A stretch of DNA of 64,000 nucleotides, taken from positions 1 through 64,000 of the forward strand of contig CALCCB010000007.1 in assembly GCA_937899625.1 (NCBI GenBank), read 5' to 3'. Every line of letters starts with the position of its first letter. Position 1 is the stretch's first letter. The stretch comes from an uncultured Bacteroidota bacterium. Lineage in GTDB: Bacteria > Bacteroidota > Bacteroidia > Flavobacteriales_D > Crocinitomicaceae. Both the position numbers and the translations under genes were made by a program. The notes under the pieces are model-generated. The model had not been told where the DNA came from. It searched no databases and saw only the letters and a list, made by a program, of their open reading frames with translations. Below, piece after piece: positions 1 through 8,320 of the stretch.

Positions 1-2
1 GG

Positions 3-815
3 GAATTCAGCCCTAACGGATATTCTTATTTTTATGGTGATGTACTACCCGTTGTTGGTGGAATCTATGACATTGACGTGCGAGCCAATGAATTTTACAG
101 TGTTCCTGATTATCTGCAGGCAAGAATTGTAAAATCTCCTGATCCACATGTTCAATGGGAATGGGATGGTTCGCATGCCGGAATTATCGGTACAGATCCT
201 GATTTTACCGTATCAAGAACAGGTTTGTCTGATTGGAGCTACTTTGCAATTGCATATCCTCAAACACCATTGAATGTTAGTTTCGGTGGTGCGAATGTGA
301 AATGTGAGAATTCCAGAGTAAAGCTTGACTGGCACACCATGAGTGAAACGAACTCGAGCCATTTCTTAATTGAGATATCAATTGATGGTTTAAATTATGT
401 GGAAGCAAAAATTGTTCAGGCTGCAGGTAATGCATCCATTAGAAATGACTATCAGCTCAGCTTTGATGAAAAAGATGCATTCGAATACATACGGATTACT
501 GAGGTCGATCTGGATGGTCAAACCTACATGCTGGCAGTTTTACCTGTAAATTGTTTAAATGATGTTAATATCTATACCGCGCCAAACCCAAGCTCGAATG
601 ATTTTTCATTATACATTAGCGGTAACCACTTAATTGGGGATTTGAGCGTTCAAATCTCTGATGCTCAGGGTAAAATTGTACACCAGAGATTCATTTCACG
701 TGAAAAAGGATCCTCCGTGATTGAATTTAATGATATCGACCTAGAGTCAGGAATTTACTACGTAAGAGTGTCCGACGGGACAAGCTCTGAAATAGTAAAG
801 CATAGTTTTCGTTAA
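3..815 (+). CDS. T9SS type A cargo protein, 3' end only
   Basis: The reading frame is open from the first bases of the window, so this is the C-terminal part (about 270 residues) of a larger secreted protein whose start lies outside; the GTG at 78 is internal. The middle (roughly bases 300-540) has the pattern W-x-T-x-S-E-x-N-x-x-x-F-x-I-E-x-S-x-D-G, the fibronectin-like module that often precedes T9SS sorting domains. The last ~80 residues (from the APNPSSND motif, about base 580) are a type A sorting domain: a PNP-like turn, beta strands, then SGIYYVRVSDG and a basic end (KHSFR). Known for the family: this domain takes the protein through the outer membrane by T9SS. The catalytic or binding role of the missing N-terminal part cannot be told. 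A strong terminator follows. Confidence 0.85.
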   Translation, partial: EFSPNGYSYFYGDVLPVVGGIYDIDVRANEFYSVPDYLQARIVKSPDPHVQWEWDGSHAGIIGTDPDFTVSRTGLSDWSYFAIAYPQTPLNVSFGGANVKCENSRVKLDWHTMSETNSSHFLIEISIDGLNYVEAKIVQAAGNASIRNDYQLSFDEKDAFEYIRITEVDLDGQTYMLAVLPVNCLNDVNIYTAPNPSSNDFSLYISGNHLIGDLSVQISDAQGKIVHQRFISREKGSSVIEFNDIDLESGIYYVRVSDGTSSEIVKHSFR

Positions 816-832
816 AACTATTTGGTCTGAGG

Positions 833-864
833 AAGGCTGCCTGCAAAGGCAGCCTTTCGTTTTT
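833..864 (+). terminator. Intrinsic terminator
   Basis: Nine-base perfect stem (aaggctgcc / ggcagcctt) with a six-base loop at 833-856, followed by a T-rich run at 857-864. It ends the cargo gene just upstream. Confidence 0.85.
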
Positions 865-1103
865 ATAGCCGTTTCTCACATGTTTGTCTTTGATATCAGC
901 TCACCATAGTTAAATGATGATATTTCTGTTTTTCAGTTGCTAAGTCTTTCCTAAAACGGGAAAATAGAAATCATTTTGAGAAACTTCAATAGGAAATGAT
1001 TATCAACAATCCATTGTTAATAGCTTGAAAATAGGCGAGTTCAGCGATTTGGCACAAATTGGAATGACTCTTGGTTTGTGCGCATCACACTAAATTAGTA
1101 CTT

Positions 1104-1592
1104 ATGAAAAAAACGACTATGCTATTAGGAGTGTTCTTGCTGAGCATTCCTGTATTCTACGGTCAAGAGGTTCCTAAGTTCAGTTCCGAGGCTGAAAAAG
1201 CCGCTTGGATCCAGACCCATCCAAAGGAATATGAGCAAATCTCCGGGACAAGCGTAGAGGCCCCTCAGTTTACTACTGAGAAAGAAAAAGAGGCTTGGAT
1301 TAAAGAAAACCCAGGTGCTTACCTTAATCAAGGTGGAACTGCAGATCGCATGCCTGAGTTTAAAACACAGGAGGAGAAGGATGCTTACTTACTTAAAATC
1401 AAAGAAGCAACCGGCATAAGAGAGTTCAATTCGTCCAATGATGATTCGTTTCCACGATTTGAATCAACGGGAAATGAAGAATTGGACAACGCTCGATATC
1501 TTCAAGCGAAAGAAGAGTGGGTTAGAAACAACCCTGAAAAGTATGCAGCAATGCAGAACTTGAAGGAGGAAGCTAAGCCTGTAAACGAATAA
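1104..1592 (+). CDS. Small secreted protein with PxF/EKxAW/HPxxY repeats
   Basis: 162 residues from the ATG at 1104, chosen because it gives a clean signal peptide (MKKTTMLLGVF...VFYGQ); an upstream GTG at 1071 would add 11 unhelpful residues. The mature part is made of about four imperfect repeats of 20-35 residues: PKFSSEAEKAAWIQTHPKEY, PQFTTEKEKEAWIKENPGAY, PEFKTQEEKDAYLLKIKEA, and PRFESTGNEELDNARYLQ followed by AKEEWVRNNPEKYAAM. The constant elements are P-x-F, E-K-x-A-W and (H/N)-P-x-x-Y. I do not recognise a named family. The stop lies 20 bases before the start of the 1180-residue T9SS cargo gene, so the two are probably co-transcribed; a role as partner or periplasmic helper of that protein is only inference. 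Confidence 0.8.
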   Translation: MKKTTMLLGVFLLSIPVFYGQEVPKFSSEAEKAAWIQTHPKEYEQISGTSVEAPQFTTEKEKEAWIKENPGAYLNQGGTADRMPEFKTQEEKDAYLLKIKEATGIREFNSSNDDSFPRFESTGNEELDNARYLQAKEEWVRNNPEKYAAMQNLKEEAKPVNE

Positions 1593-1612
1593 TAACTGCA
1601 AAACTTAAGAAA

Positions 1613-4600
1613 ATGAAAGCGAAAAACTTTTTTACTTCGATAGCGATAGCAGTTATCGCATTTGTTGGTTTCCAAGGAAACGTAGCTGCTCAGTGTACGA
1701 ATTGTACAGGAGGACAATTTCCTGGTGCAACTCAAACAATTTTACCAAATCAAACTGCTAAGACGATCACTACTTGTAATTATGGTGGTGAATACTCCGT
1801 TTGTAGTGTTACTGCTGGTACAACCTACACATGGTTTACTTGTGGTGATACTGATTTTGACACTCAAATTACTGTGCGTGCTAACAATGGTACCTGTTCA
1901 GGTACTGTTTATGCCTACAATGATGACGCGTGTGGATTACAGTCACAAACTGCTCCATGGACAGCTCCATTTACAGGTACAGTTCGTGTATTGATCAACA
2001 AGTTTAACTGTACAACACAGTCTTCATGTATGACTGTAAAATGGTCTAGTTCTACACCAGTTGCTCCACCTCCATGTGCGTTCAATAACGTTCAGTTTTC
2101 TGTATCTGGGGGATCGTTTCCATCAGAAGTTTCTTGGACTTTAGTGAATTCTTCAGGAACACAGGTGGCAAACGGTGGAGCTAACTACAACGGCTCACTT
2201 TGTCTTCCTACAGGATGTTATACATTGAACATGTATGACTCTTGGGGTGATGGATGGAACGGTGCGAATTACACAATGACCTTGAATGGTTCAACAATCG
2301 CATCTGGAACTTTGTCAACTGGTTCTTCAGGTTCAGCGCAAATTGGAGTAAATTCAACTTGTGCGCCTCCAGTTAACCCGGCATGTACGAACGCAACAGC
2401 TCTGTCTTGTGGTGCAGCTTCAAGCTTTTCAGTTGCATCAGGTACAGGTTCTTGGAATGGTTATGGGCCTTTTGGAACTCCAGGTGTAGAGAAAGTGTAT
2501 ACATTTACTCCTTCTTTCACTGGTTCATATCAAGTTAACGTAACGAACAATGGTCCATCATCTTGGGTCGACTTGTTCTATGGAACAGCTTGTGGACAAT
2601 CTTCACAAACCTATTTGAGTGATGTATACCTTGGTACAGAATCATCTACCGTGAGCCTCGTAGCTGGAACAACGTACTACTTTGTTCTTGACCCTGAAAG
2701 TACTTCAGGATACTCTGGATCTATTTCTATTAGTCAGTCTTTGGCCGCTCCAGTTGTTTCAGGTGTTGCAAATATTTGTGGTGCAGGACCATTGAACTCT
2801 CAATACTCAATTGCTGCAGTGCCAGGTGCGTCTAATTACACATGGTCTATAACTACCGGTGTTGGTATGACTCTTCAACAAGGTGGTGCAGCTGGTACAT
2901 ACACAGGTACTGCTCTTACTAGAAACATCATTTTTAACGCGACATTCACTTCAGGAACCCTTACAGTGACTGCCAACGGATCTTGTGGTTCTACTACAAC
3001 AACTTACAACATTCAGCGTGTAGGTGGTGGAGATTTCCAGATTACTTCTGTTCCTTACACCAATAGTTCTTCAACTGCGGGTGCCGGTAATGATTGGGAT
3101 TTTGGAAGAACTTCCCAAGATCATATCTATTCATGGACACCAGCTTGTTCTGGATCATACACAGTATCACTTTGTGGATCATCGTATGATACATACCTAC
3201 AAGTAATTTCGGATATTTGTGGTGGTTCTCCATCAGTATTGGCATTCAACGATGATGCATGTGGTTTATCTTCTGAGTTAACATACAACTTCACTGCAGG
3301 TACTACATACTATATTTTAGTTGAAGGTTTCTCTTCTTCAAGTGCTGGAGCTTACACATTGAATGTAACTCCAAATGTAGGTGGTAATGCATCAATTGCA
3401 GGTACAACTTCTATCTGCGGTCCTGGAGCAACAACTGCAACATATACAGTAAGTGGTGCAGAGGCTGGAACAACATACTCTTGGTCATTGCCAGCTGGAA
3501 TGACAGTAAATGGAGCAACGAATGGAGCTTCAATCAACGTGAATGTTGATGCTTCTTTCAACAGTGGATCAGTAACTGCGAATTTAACGTCTGCATGTGG
3601 ATCTTCTTCTTCACTGTCAATCGCTGTTGCAAGATCTGTTGAAGATGCAGCTTATTCTAATGAATTCTCTCATTCAGGAAACACGATTGGTGCAAGTAAC
3701 TCTTCATCATTAAGAGCATCTGCTGACAACATCATCAAGTGGGATGTTACTTGTCATGGTACTTATACGCTTTCATTGTGTGGTTCAGGGTATGATACGT
3801 ACATGTATCTTACTAACGGACTTCCATGTAACGGAGGTTCTGTGATTGCATTGAACGATGACTTCTGTGGTTTACAGTCTCAATTGACAGCGGTGGTTCC
3901 AGTAGGAACATACTACATCGTTGTTGAAGGTTGGTCTTCAACAGGAGCTGGAGCTTACACATTGAATGTTACGGGAGATAACCTTTCTGCGTCTTTCTCA
4001 AATTCTGATTACAACGGATACGGAGTATCTTGTTTCGGAAGCACGGATGGTTCAATTAACATTTCGGCTGCAGGAGGATCAGGAATTGAATACTCAATCG
4101 ATGGAGGAGCTACATGGCAGTCTTCAGGTGCATACTCTGGTTTAGCTCCAGGATCATATGATGCTATGGTGCGTCAGTGTCTTGGTGACGAAGTAAGCCA
4201 GACTATCGTTCTTGTTGAGCCTACGAAGGTAAATATCTCTGCATCGAATACTGAGATCCTTTGTAACGGTGATCTTTCAACTGTATCGGTTTCAACTTGG
4301 GGTGGTGCTGCACCATACTCAACTGACGATGCTGGAACTTATTCAGTTCCTGCAGGAGACTATACATATAACGTAGTGGATGCTAATGGATGTTCTGCTT
4401 CAACTTCAGTTTCAATTTCTGAGCCTACTCCATTGACAATCAATGCAGGTGGTGATGAAACGACGTTCTACGGATACGGACCAATGCAGTGTGCTACACT
4501 TAGCGCTACAGCAGATGGTGGTACTCCAGGATACTCGTATTCTTGGAATGCTGGAGCGGGTCAGGAAGTAACTGTTTGTCCTGAGAATAGTGGTTCTTAC

Positions 4601-5155
4601 ACTGCTACTGTAACAGATGCTAACGGATGTACTGCTTCTGATGATCTATGGATCTGTGTAGTAAATGTTCAGTGTCAGCAAGGAACCAGCAACAACTACG
4701 GAGTAGAAATGTGTCAGACACCTCCAGGAAACCCTAACAACGCACATACAATCTGTATCGCACCGTCTGCAGTTCCTGCACACCTTGCAATCGGATGTGT
4801 ATTGGGTGCTTGTGGAGAACTAGAGAATGCTTGTTCAGGAGTAGTTGAAGTAGGTCAGGCTACAAATGCAGCGAAGAATGCTGGTTTGAGCACTGTACTT
4901 GCGCTTACAGCGTATCCTAACCCAGCAGCTGGAATGACTACAATTTCTGTTACTCCTGCTGATAAAGGGAATTATGAGATCAGAATGATCGATATGACTG
5001 GAAGAACAATTTCTACGGTTTACAACGGTTTCATCTCTGATTTCGAAAATCTTACGTTCGATGTTGATATGACTGAATTGTCTACTGGTGTTTACTCTGT
5101 AAACGTAGTAGGTGATAACGGAATTGTTGAAAACATTAGAATCGTTAAGCAGTAA
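1613..5155 (+). CDS. Large multidomain T9SS type A secreted protein
   Basis: 1180 residues with signal peptide (MKAKNFFTSIAIAVIAFVGF...AAQ). The body alternates beta-sandwich modules. PPC-like modules with the recurring pattern YDTYLxxxxxxC...AxNDDxCG...GTYYIxVEGxSS occur near residues 50-145, 470-590 and 685-795, with a more divergent one near 255-375. Between them lie PKD/Ig-like modules that begin with a GxxxICGxG pattern (about 385-465 and 595-680). A SprB-like repeat follows (CFGSTDGSINISAAGGSG, then GGATWQSSGAYSGLAPGSY). The C-terminus (LTAYPNPAAGMTTIS to VENIRIVKQ) is a type A sorting domain. Known for such modules: cell-surface adhesion or glycan binding. No catalytic motif was seen. 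It probably shares a transcript with the upstream repeat protein and is followed by a UUCG-loop terminator. Confidence 0.88.
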   Translation: MKAKNFFTSIAIAVIAFVGFQGNVAAQCTNCTGGQFPGATQTILPNQTAKTITTCNYGGEYSVCSVTAGTTYTWFTCGDTDFDTQITVRANNGTCSGTVYAYNDDACGLQSQTAPWTAPFTGTVRVLINKFNCTTQSSCMTVKWSSSTPVAPPPCAFNNVQFSVSGGSFPSEVSWTLVNSSGTQVANGGANYNGSLCLPTGCYTLNMYDSWGDGWNGANYTMTLNGSTIASGTLSTGSSGSAQIGVNSTCAPPVNPACTNATALSCGAASSFSVASGTGSWNGYGPFGTPGVEKVYTFTPSFTGSYQVNVTNNGPSSWVDLFYGTACGQSSQTYLSDVYLGTESSTVSLVAGTTYYFVLDPESTSGYSGSISISQSLAAPVVSGVANICGAGPLNSQYSIAAVPGASNYTWSITTGVGMTLQQGGAAGTYTGTALTRNIIFNATFTSGTLTVTANGSCGSTTTTYNIQRVGGGDFQITSVPYTNSSSTAGAGNDWDFGRTSQDHIYSWTPACSGSYTVSLCGSSYDTYLQVISDICGGSPSVLAFNDDACGLSSELTYNFTAGTTYYILVEGFSSSSAGAYTLNVTPNVGGNASIAGTTSICGPGATTATYTVSGAEAGTTYSWSLPAGMTVNGATNGASINVNVDASFNSGSVTANLTSACGSSSSLSIAVARSVEDAAYSNEFSHSGNTIGASNSSSLRASADNIIKWDVTCHGTYTLSLCGSGYDTYMYLTNGLPCNGGSVIALNDDFCGLQSQLTAVVPVGTYYIVVEGWSSTGAGAYTLNVTGDNLSASFSNSDYNGYGVSCFGSTDGSINISAAGGSGIEYSIDGGATWQSSGAYSGLAPGSYDAMVRQCLGDEVSQTIVLVEPTKVNISASNTEILCNGDLSTVSVSTWGGAAPYSTDDAGTYSVPAGDYTYNVVDANGCSASTSVSISEPTPLTINAGGDETTFYGYGPMQCATLSATADGGTPGYSYSWNAGAGQEVTVCPENSGSYTATVTDANGCTASDDLWICVVNVQCQQGTSNNYGVEMCQTPPGNPNNAHTICIAPSAVPAHLAIGCVLGACGELENACSGVVEVGQATNAAKNAGLSTVLALTAYPNPAAGMTTISVTPADKGNYEIRMIDMTGRTISTVYNGFISDFENLTFDVDMTELSTGVYSVNVVGDNGIVENIRIVKQ

Positions 5156-5173
5156 GTTTATCTAAACCAATCT

Positions 5174-5200
5174 AAAGGGGGCTTCGGCCCCCTTTTTTTT
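5174..5200 (+). terminator. Intrinsic terminator with UUCG tetraloop
   Basis: GGGGGC-TTCG-GCCCCC hairpin at 5177-5192, extended by A-T pairs, then eight T residues. UUCG is an exceptionally stable loop. It ends the two-gene unit 1104-5155. Confidence 0.93.
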
Positions 5201-5228
5201 AATATAGAGAATTAAGAATATTGATCAA

Positions 5229-5798
5229 ATGAACAAATTACATAAGACATTTCATCAAATATTAATTTGTGCATTTCCAGTTTTTTTACATGCCCAAACG
5301 ACGTATGAGTTATCTGATACCTTATCCAAAAATGATTCTGTTTTGGATATAGATACAGCACAATTAATGGTTCAGGAGTATTCGAAAAGCTGGTCAGAAA
5401 AATTGTTGGAGAGTGCATATGAACTATACAATTCGGAGAAATTATGGAAATTGAGGTACATCGAAATTGATGAATCCAGGTTAAATAAAAATTTCGATAA
5501 AAAAGAAGATCTTTTGTTTGAGTATTATGCAGTGATGTCAGCCGGTTTAATTTATATTGAATCTGATTCACTCATCTTACTTGCTTCTAAAAAGGATGAG
5601 CTTTTACCTTATATACTTGGGCCCAAACTGGTCAAAGAAAATAACGTAACAGTCCAGCATTTGGATATGAATTGTGAGTCATGCCAGAAAACATTCTTCT
5701 TTGATCGACAATTTATCAATGATGAGCTGTGTTTGTTCATTAAGGATGAAAAGATTGATCATGAAGATGTATATTACAAGTTAGTTTTTAAAGAGTGA
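5229..5798 (+). CDS. Secreted protein of unknown function
   Basis: 189 residues with a signal peptide (MNKLHKTFHQILICAFPVFLHAQ). No family recognised. The mature part is acidic and mainly hydrophilic, with a helical stretch near residues 48-90 (EYSKSWSEKLLESAYELYNS) and a short CESC motif near 156-159 that could form a disulphide. It lies 73 bases after a terminator and 7 bases before the next T9SS gene, so it is probably the first gene of a two-gene unit. Without homologues I assign no function. Confidence 0.65.
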   Translation: MNKLHKTFHQILICAFPVFLHAQTTYELSDTLSKNDSVLDIDTAQLMVQEYSKSWSEKLLESAYELYNSEKLWKLRYIEIDESRLNKNFDKKEDLLFEYYAVMSAGLIYIESDSLILLASKKDELLPYILGPKLVKENNVTVQHLDMNCESCQKTFFFDRQFINDELCLFIKDEKIDHEDVYYKLVFKE

Positions 5799-5805
5799 TT
5801 TTAAC

Positions 5806-7632
5806 ATGATTCGAATTATCCAAGTATTTGTCCTTTGCTTATTTACCACTGGTATCTATGCGCAATTAATTTCTCAGAATTCATATTCTGTTAAGGCATA
5901 CTATTCACCGGAATTAGCTACTGAATTTCCCGAAGAAAAATCTAAACCGATTGCTGAAGAAAAGGCTCCAGGTTCAATCATCTTTTCAGCTAACTTTGCG
6001 AATTCATTGGGTTCTTGGACAACTTCAGGTCCTGATGCTGCTATCTGGCAACATGATGACGATGGACCATCAGGGCCATTCTCTAACGGAGTTCTCGAGA
6101 TCATTAATTCTCAAAGTGTTAATAATGGATTTGCGATCTTTGATGCGGATCTGGCCAATAACGGCAGTATGATCAATCGAAGCGGAAATCTCATTTCACC
6201 TTTGATCAATTTAAGTAATATCAATTATGCATACATTCAATTTGCGCATAAGTACAGGTTCTGTTGTGATGATGCTTTCATTCCTAAGGTGGAAGTTTCA
6301 ACCAATGATTTTTTAACATATGCCTCATTTGATGCAAGTATTCCCGGAGTTGAGCCAAATATGATCTCGGAGACTTATTTTTCCAAGATCAATATTGCAT
6401 CTTTTCTTGATACGGCTTCGAACAAACAAAATTTCAAATTAAGGTTTAATTGGGATGGATCTAATGGTGGTTCCCATTATTACTGGCAGATCGATGATGT
6501 AAAAGTTCGAGAAGCATATTCTTACGACCTCTCACTTACCAATGCTGGCTTTTACACCGGGCAGATGGAAATTCCCTATTTTTTTATTCCGAAAAGCCAG
6601 TACTCTCCGTTGATTTTCAGAGGGACGATAACCAACGATGGGGGTATGCCTGCTGAAAATGCCTTTTTAAACGTCACACTAGACCAAGGTGGAGGGAATA
6701 TCAATTCTAATCCAATAAATATTGATCAGACACAATCACAAAATGTTCTGACCGATGCATTCAATTATGTCAATGATACATTGGTGTATTTCGTAAATTA
6801 CAATGTTCAACAAGATTCTTCTGAAGCACTTTCTGTAGACAATTCATTTTCTGAATTTTTAAATGTAACAAGAACTGTATTTAGTGCAGATAACAATGCT
6901 CCATCAGGGTTTATTTCGAATTTGAGTAATCAACCTGGTCAGCCCTTCAAGGTCGGTAATGTAATGGAAATTTTGAATAATGATGTAATTGATTCAATGT
7001 TTGTATATGTCACAGCGACATCCACCAATATTGGGGCAATTATTCATGGAGAATTATTTAAAAAAGTGAACGGTATTTGGAATCCTATTGGCAGTACCTT
7101 GCCAAGACAAATAGGTTTTGATGACAATGGAGGAAGCATAGGGCTTAAATTTCCGGCTCCTATTCTTGTTGCCCAAGGTGATACCATACTTGTCGCGGCA
7201 TGTCACAATGGAGGATCTCCTGATGTTAGGTTTAGGGTATGTCAGCGAGTAGAGAATGGCTTCGTTCAAGGATTTGATGCAAATGGGGCTAATTTTATTT
7301 TGGAAAACCCTAAAGCGCTTATGGTCCGTTTAAACATGGGAGAACTTCTATCTATCAATGAATTCGAACATGAAAACATGTTAGTTTATCCCAACCCAAC
7401 TAATGGTTTGATCTCAATTTCGGCATTAGATGATATTAGTGGAAATGTAGAATTTATTGTTCTCGATGCAAGTGGAAAAGAGGTAAATGGCCCATCTTTC
7501 ATTGTCACAGAATTACAAAACGGGAAAAAAGCCTATCGCATTGATCTTAGTAAGCTTGATGCTGGGCTATACGAAGTTCTTATCCTAAAAGAACGATCTG
7601 TAATTGAAAATGTTAAAGTGGTTAAGCAGTAA
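5806..7632 (+). CDS. T9SS type A secreted protein with MAM/jelly-roll-like N-terminal region
   Basis: 608 residues with signal peptide (MIRIIQVFVLCLFTTGIYAQ). Residues about 55-235 look like a beta-sandwich of the kind found in secreted peptidases and adhesins: IFSANFANSLGSW at the start, and HYYWQIDDVKVREAYSYDLS at the end, the usual end of such a module. The middle (240-500) is beta-rich with no catalytic motif I can name. The end (YPNPTNGLISIS ... ENVKVVKQ) is a type A sorting domain. Its last codons and terminator resemble those of the 1180-residue protein upstream (VENIRIVKQ versus IENVKVVKQ). It follows the unknown secreted gene by 7 bases. Confidence 0.82.
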   Translation: MIRIIQVFVLCLFTTGIYAQLISQNSYSVKAYYSPELATEFPEEKSKPIAEEKAPGSIIFSANFANSLGSWTTSGPDAAIWQHDDDGPSGPFSNGVLEIINSQSVNNGFAIFDADLANNGSMINRSGNLISPLINLSNINYAYIQFAHKYRFCCDDAFIPKVEVSTNDFLTYASFDASIPGVEPNMISETYFSKINIASFLDTASNKQNFKLRFNWDGSNGGSHYYWQIDDVKVREAYSYDLSLTNAGFYTGQMEIPYFFIPKSQYSPLIFRGTITNDGGMPAENAFLNVTLDQGGGNINSNPINIDQTQSQNVLTDAFNYVNDTLVYFVNYNVQQDSSEALSVDNSFSEFLNVTRTVFSADNNAPSGFISNLSNQPGQPFKVGNVMEILNNDVIDSMFVYVTATSTNIGAIIHGELFKKVNGIWNPIGSTLPRQIGFDDNGGSIGLKFPAPILVAQGDTILVAACHNGGSPDVRFRVCQRVENGFVQGFDANGANFILENPKALMVRLNMGELLSINEFEHENMLVYPNPTNGLISISALDDISGNVEFIVLDASGKEVNGPSFIVTELQNGKKAYRIDLSKLDAGLYEVLILKERSVIENVKVVKQ

Positions 7633-7654
7633 TACTTAGTCTAAACTCATAACC

Positions 7655-7680
7655 AAAGAGGGGGCTTCGGCCTTTTTTTT
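7655..7680 (+). terminator. Intrinsic terminator, degenerate copy of the one at 5174
   Basis: The same core, gggggcttcggcc, as at 5177, but the 3' arm has lost C residues, so three G-C pairs are followed by G-T and A-T pairs into the T run (7673-7680). Confidence 0.7.
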
Positions 7681-7938
7681 TGTTTTAAAAATGAATCAAT
7701 TTTATGGATGACCAATGTTTAACATAATTGCTTTGTTTCAGAGAAAATATTGTTAAATTCAAGGTAATCTATTCAGCTGGTTAGATATTTACGCTGAGTA
7801 AACCAACCATAATATGTTTGAGAAAGACCCGGGTAACTGGGTTTTTTTAATGACATAAATCAGTTTTTTTAAAAATCTCACTCATATTTCTATACTTACA
7901 TCCTACAGACATTTGTGATATACAAATACGAAATTACT
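7681..7938 (+). other. Intergenic stretch ending in an orphan terminator-like hairpin
   Basis: Counting from the stop at 7632, 306 bases hold no gene. The first part is the terminator at 7655. Bases 7681-7826 are AT-rich with no coding potential. At 7813-7820 TATGTTTG matches the Bacteroidota -7 box, but no good TTG lies at the right distance upstream. A terminator-like hairpin follows at 7827-7848. A short RNA ending there, or an attenuator before the small membrane protein, is possible but unproven. Confidence 0.35.
7827..7848 (+). terminator. Terminator-like hairpin with GUAA loop
   Basis: ACCCGG-GTAA-CTGGGT (7827-7842) pairs over six base pairs including one G-U, with a GNRA loop, then a run of seven T (7842-7848, the first T belonging to the stem). 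It has no coding gene directly upstream. Confidence 0.55.
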
Positions 7939-8232
7939 ATGGAAGCAAATGTACAATCAACAAGCTGGATGGATAAGATCATGGGGGACTCGGAATTTAA
8001 TCGTTTCGGATTGATCTGTGTGGTTTTATTAGTGGTAGGATGCTTAGGCGGAACAGCAGTAGGATTAGGTGCGATCAATAATACATTTACATTGATCATG
8101 GTTACTATCCCAACAATGATGACGCTAAGTCTACTTCTCGCTGTTTCACCGATGAGGTATATCATTACCTCAGCTTTGGTCAGCGTTGCGATCGACGTTC
8201 TAATGATCGTTTATTTTTCACTATTGGCCTGA
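7939..8232 (+). CDS. Small membrane protein of unknown function
   Basis: 97 residues from the ATG at 7939 (MEANVQSTSWMDKIMGDSEF), preferred to an in-frame ATA start at 7915. About three hydrophobic helices can be seen: residues 25-47 (GLICVVLLVVGCLGGTAVGL), 49-70 (NNTFTLIMVTIPTMMTLSLL) and 75-97 (YIITSALVSVAIDVLMIVYF). There is no signal peptide; the N-terminus is hydrophilic. I do not recognise a function. A palindromic terminator separates it from the convergent sensor kinase. Confidence 0.65.
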   Translation: MEANVQSTSWMDKIMGDSEFNRFGLICVVLLVVGCLGGTAVGLGAINNTFTLIMVTIPTMMTLSLLLAVSPMRYIITSALVSVAIDVLMIVYFSLLA

Positions 8233-8291
8233 GTATACCAACATACATAGGGTGTTCATCCTTTCAGGATGAGCGAGGTTTTCTGACAATT

Positions 8292-8312
8292 GGCCGAATC
8301 ACTGATTCGGCC
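8292..8312. terminator. Bidirectional hairpin between convergent genes
   Basis: Nine-base perfect stem (ggccgaatc / gattcggcc) with a three-base loop, between the small membrane protein and the sensor kinase stop. The flanking T and A tracts are short but present on both sides. Confidence 0.7.
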
Positions 8313-8320
8313 TTGTCGTT

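Noticed and set aside
5212-5571. 119-codon reverse-strand frame opposite the secreted protein gene at 5229
   Set aside because: No start signal or family pattern; the + strand gene has a clean signal peptide and fits between its neighbours.
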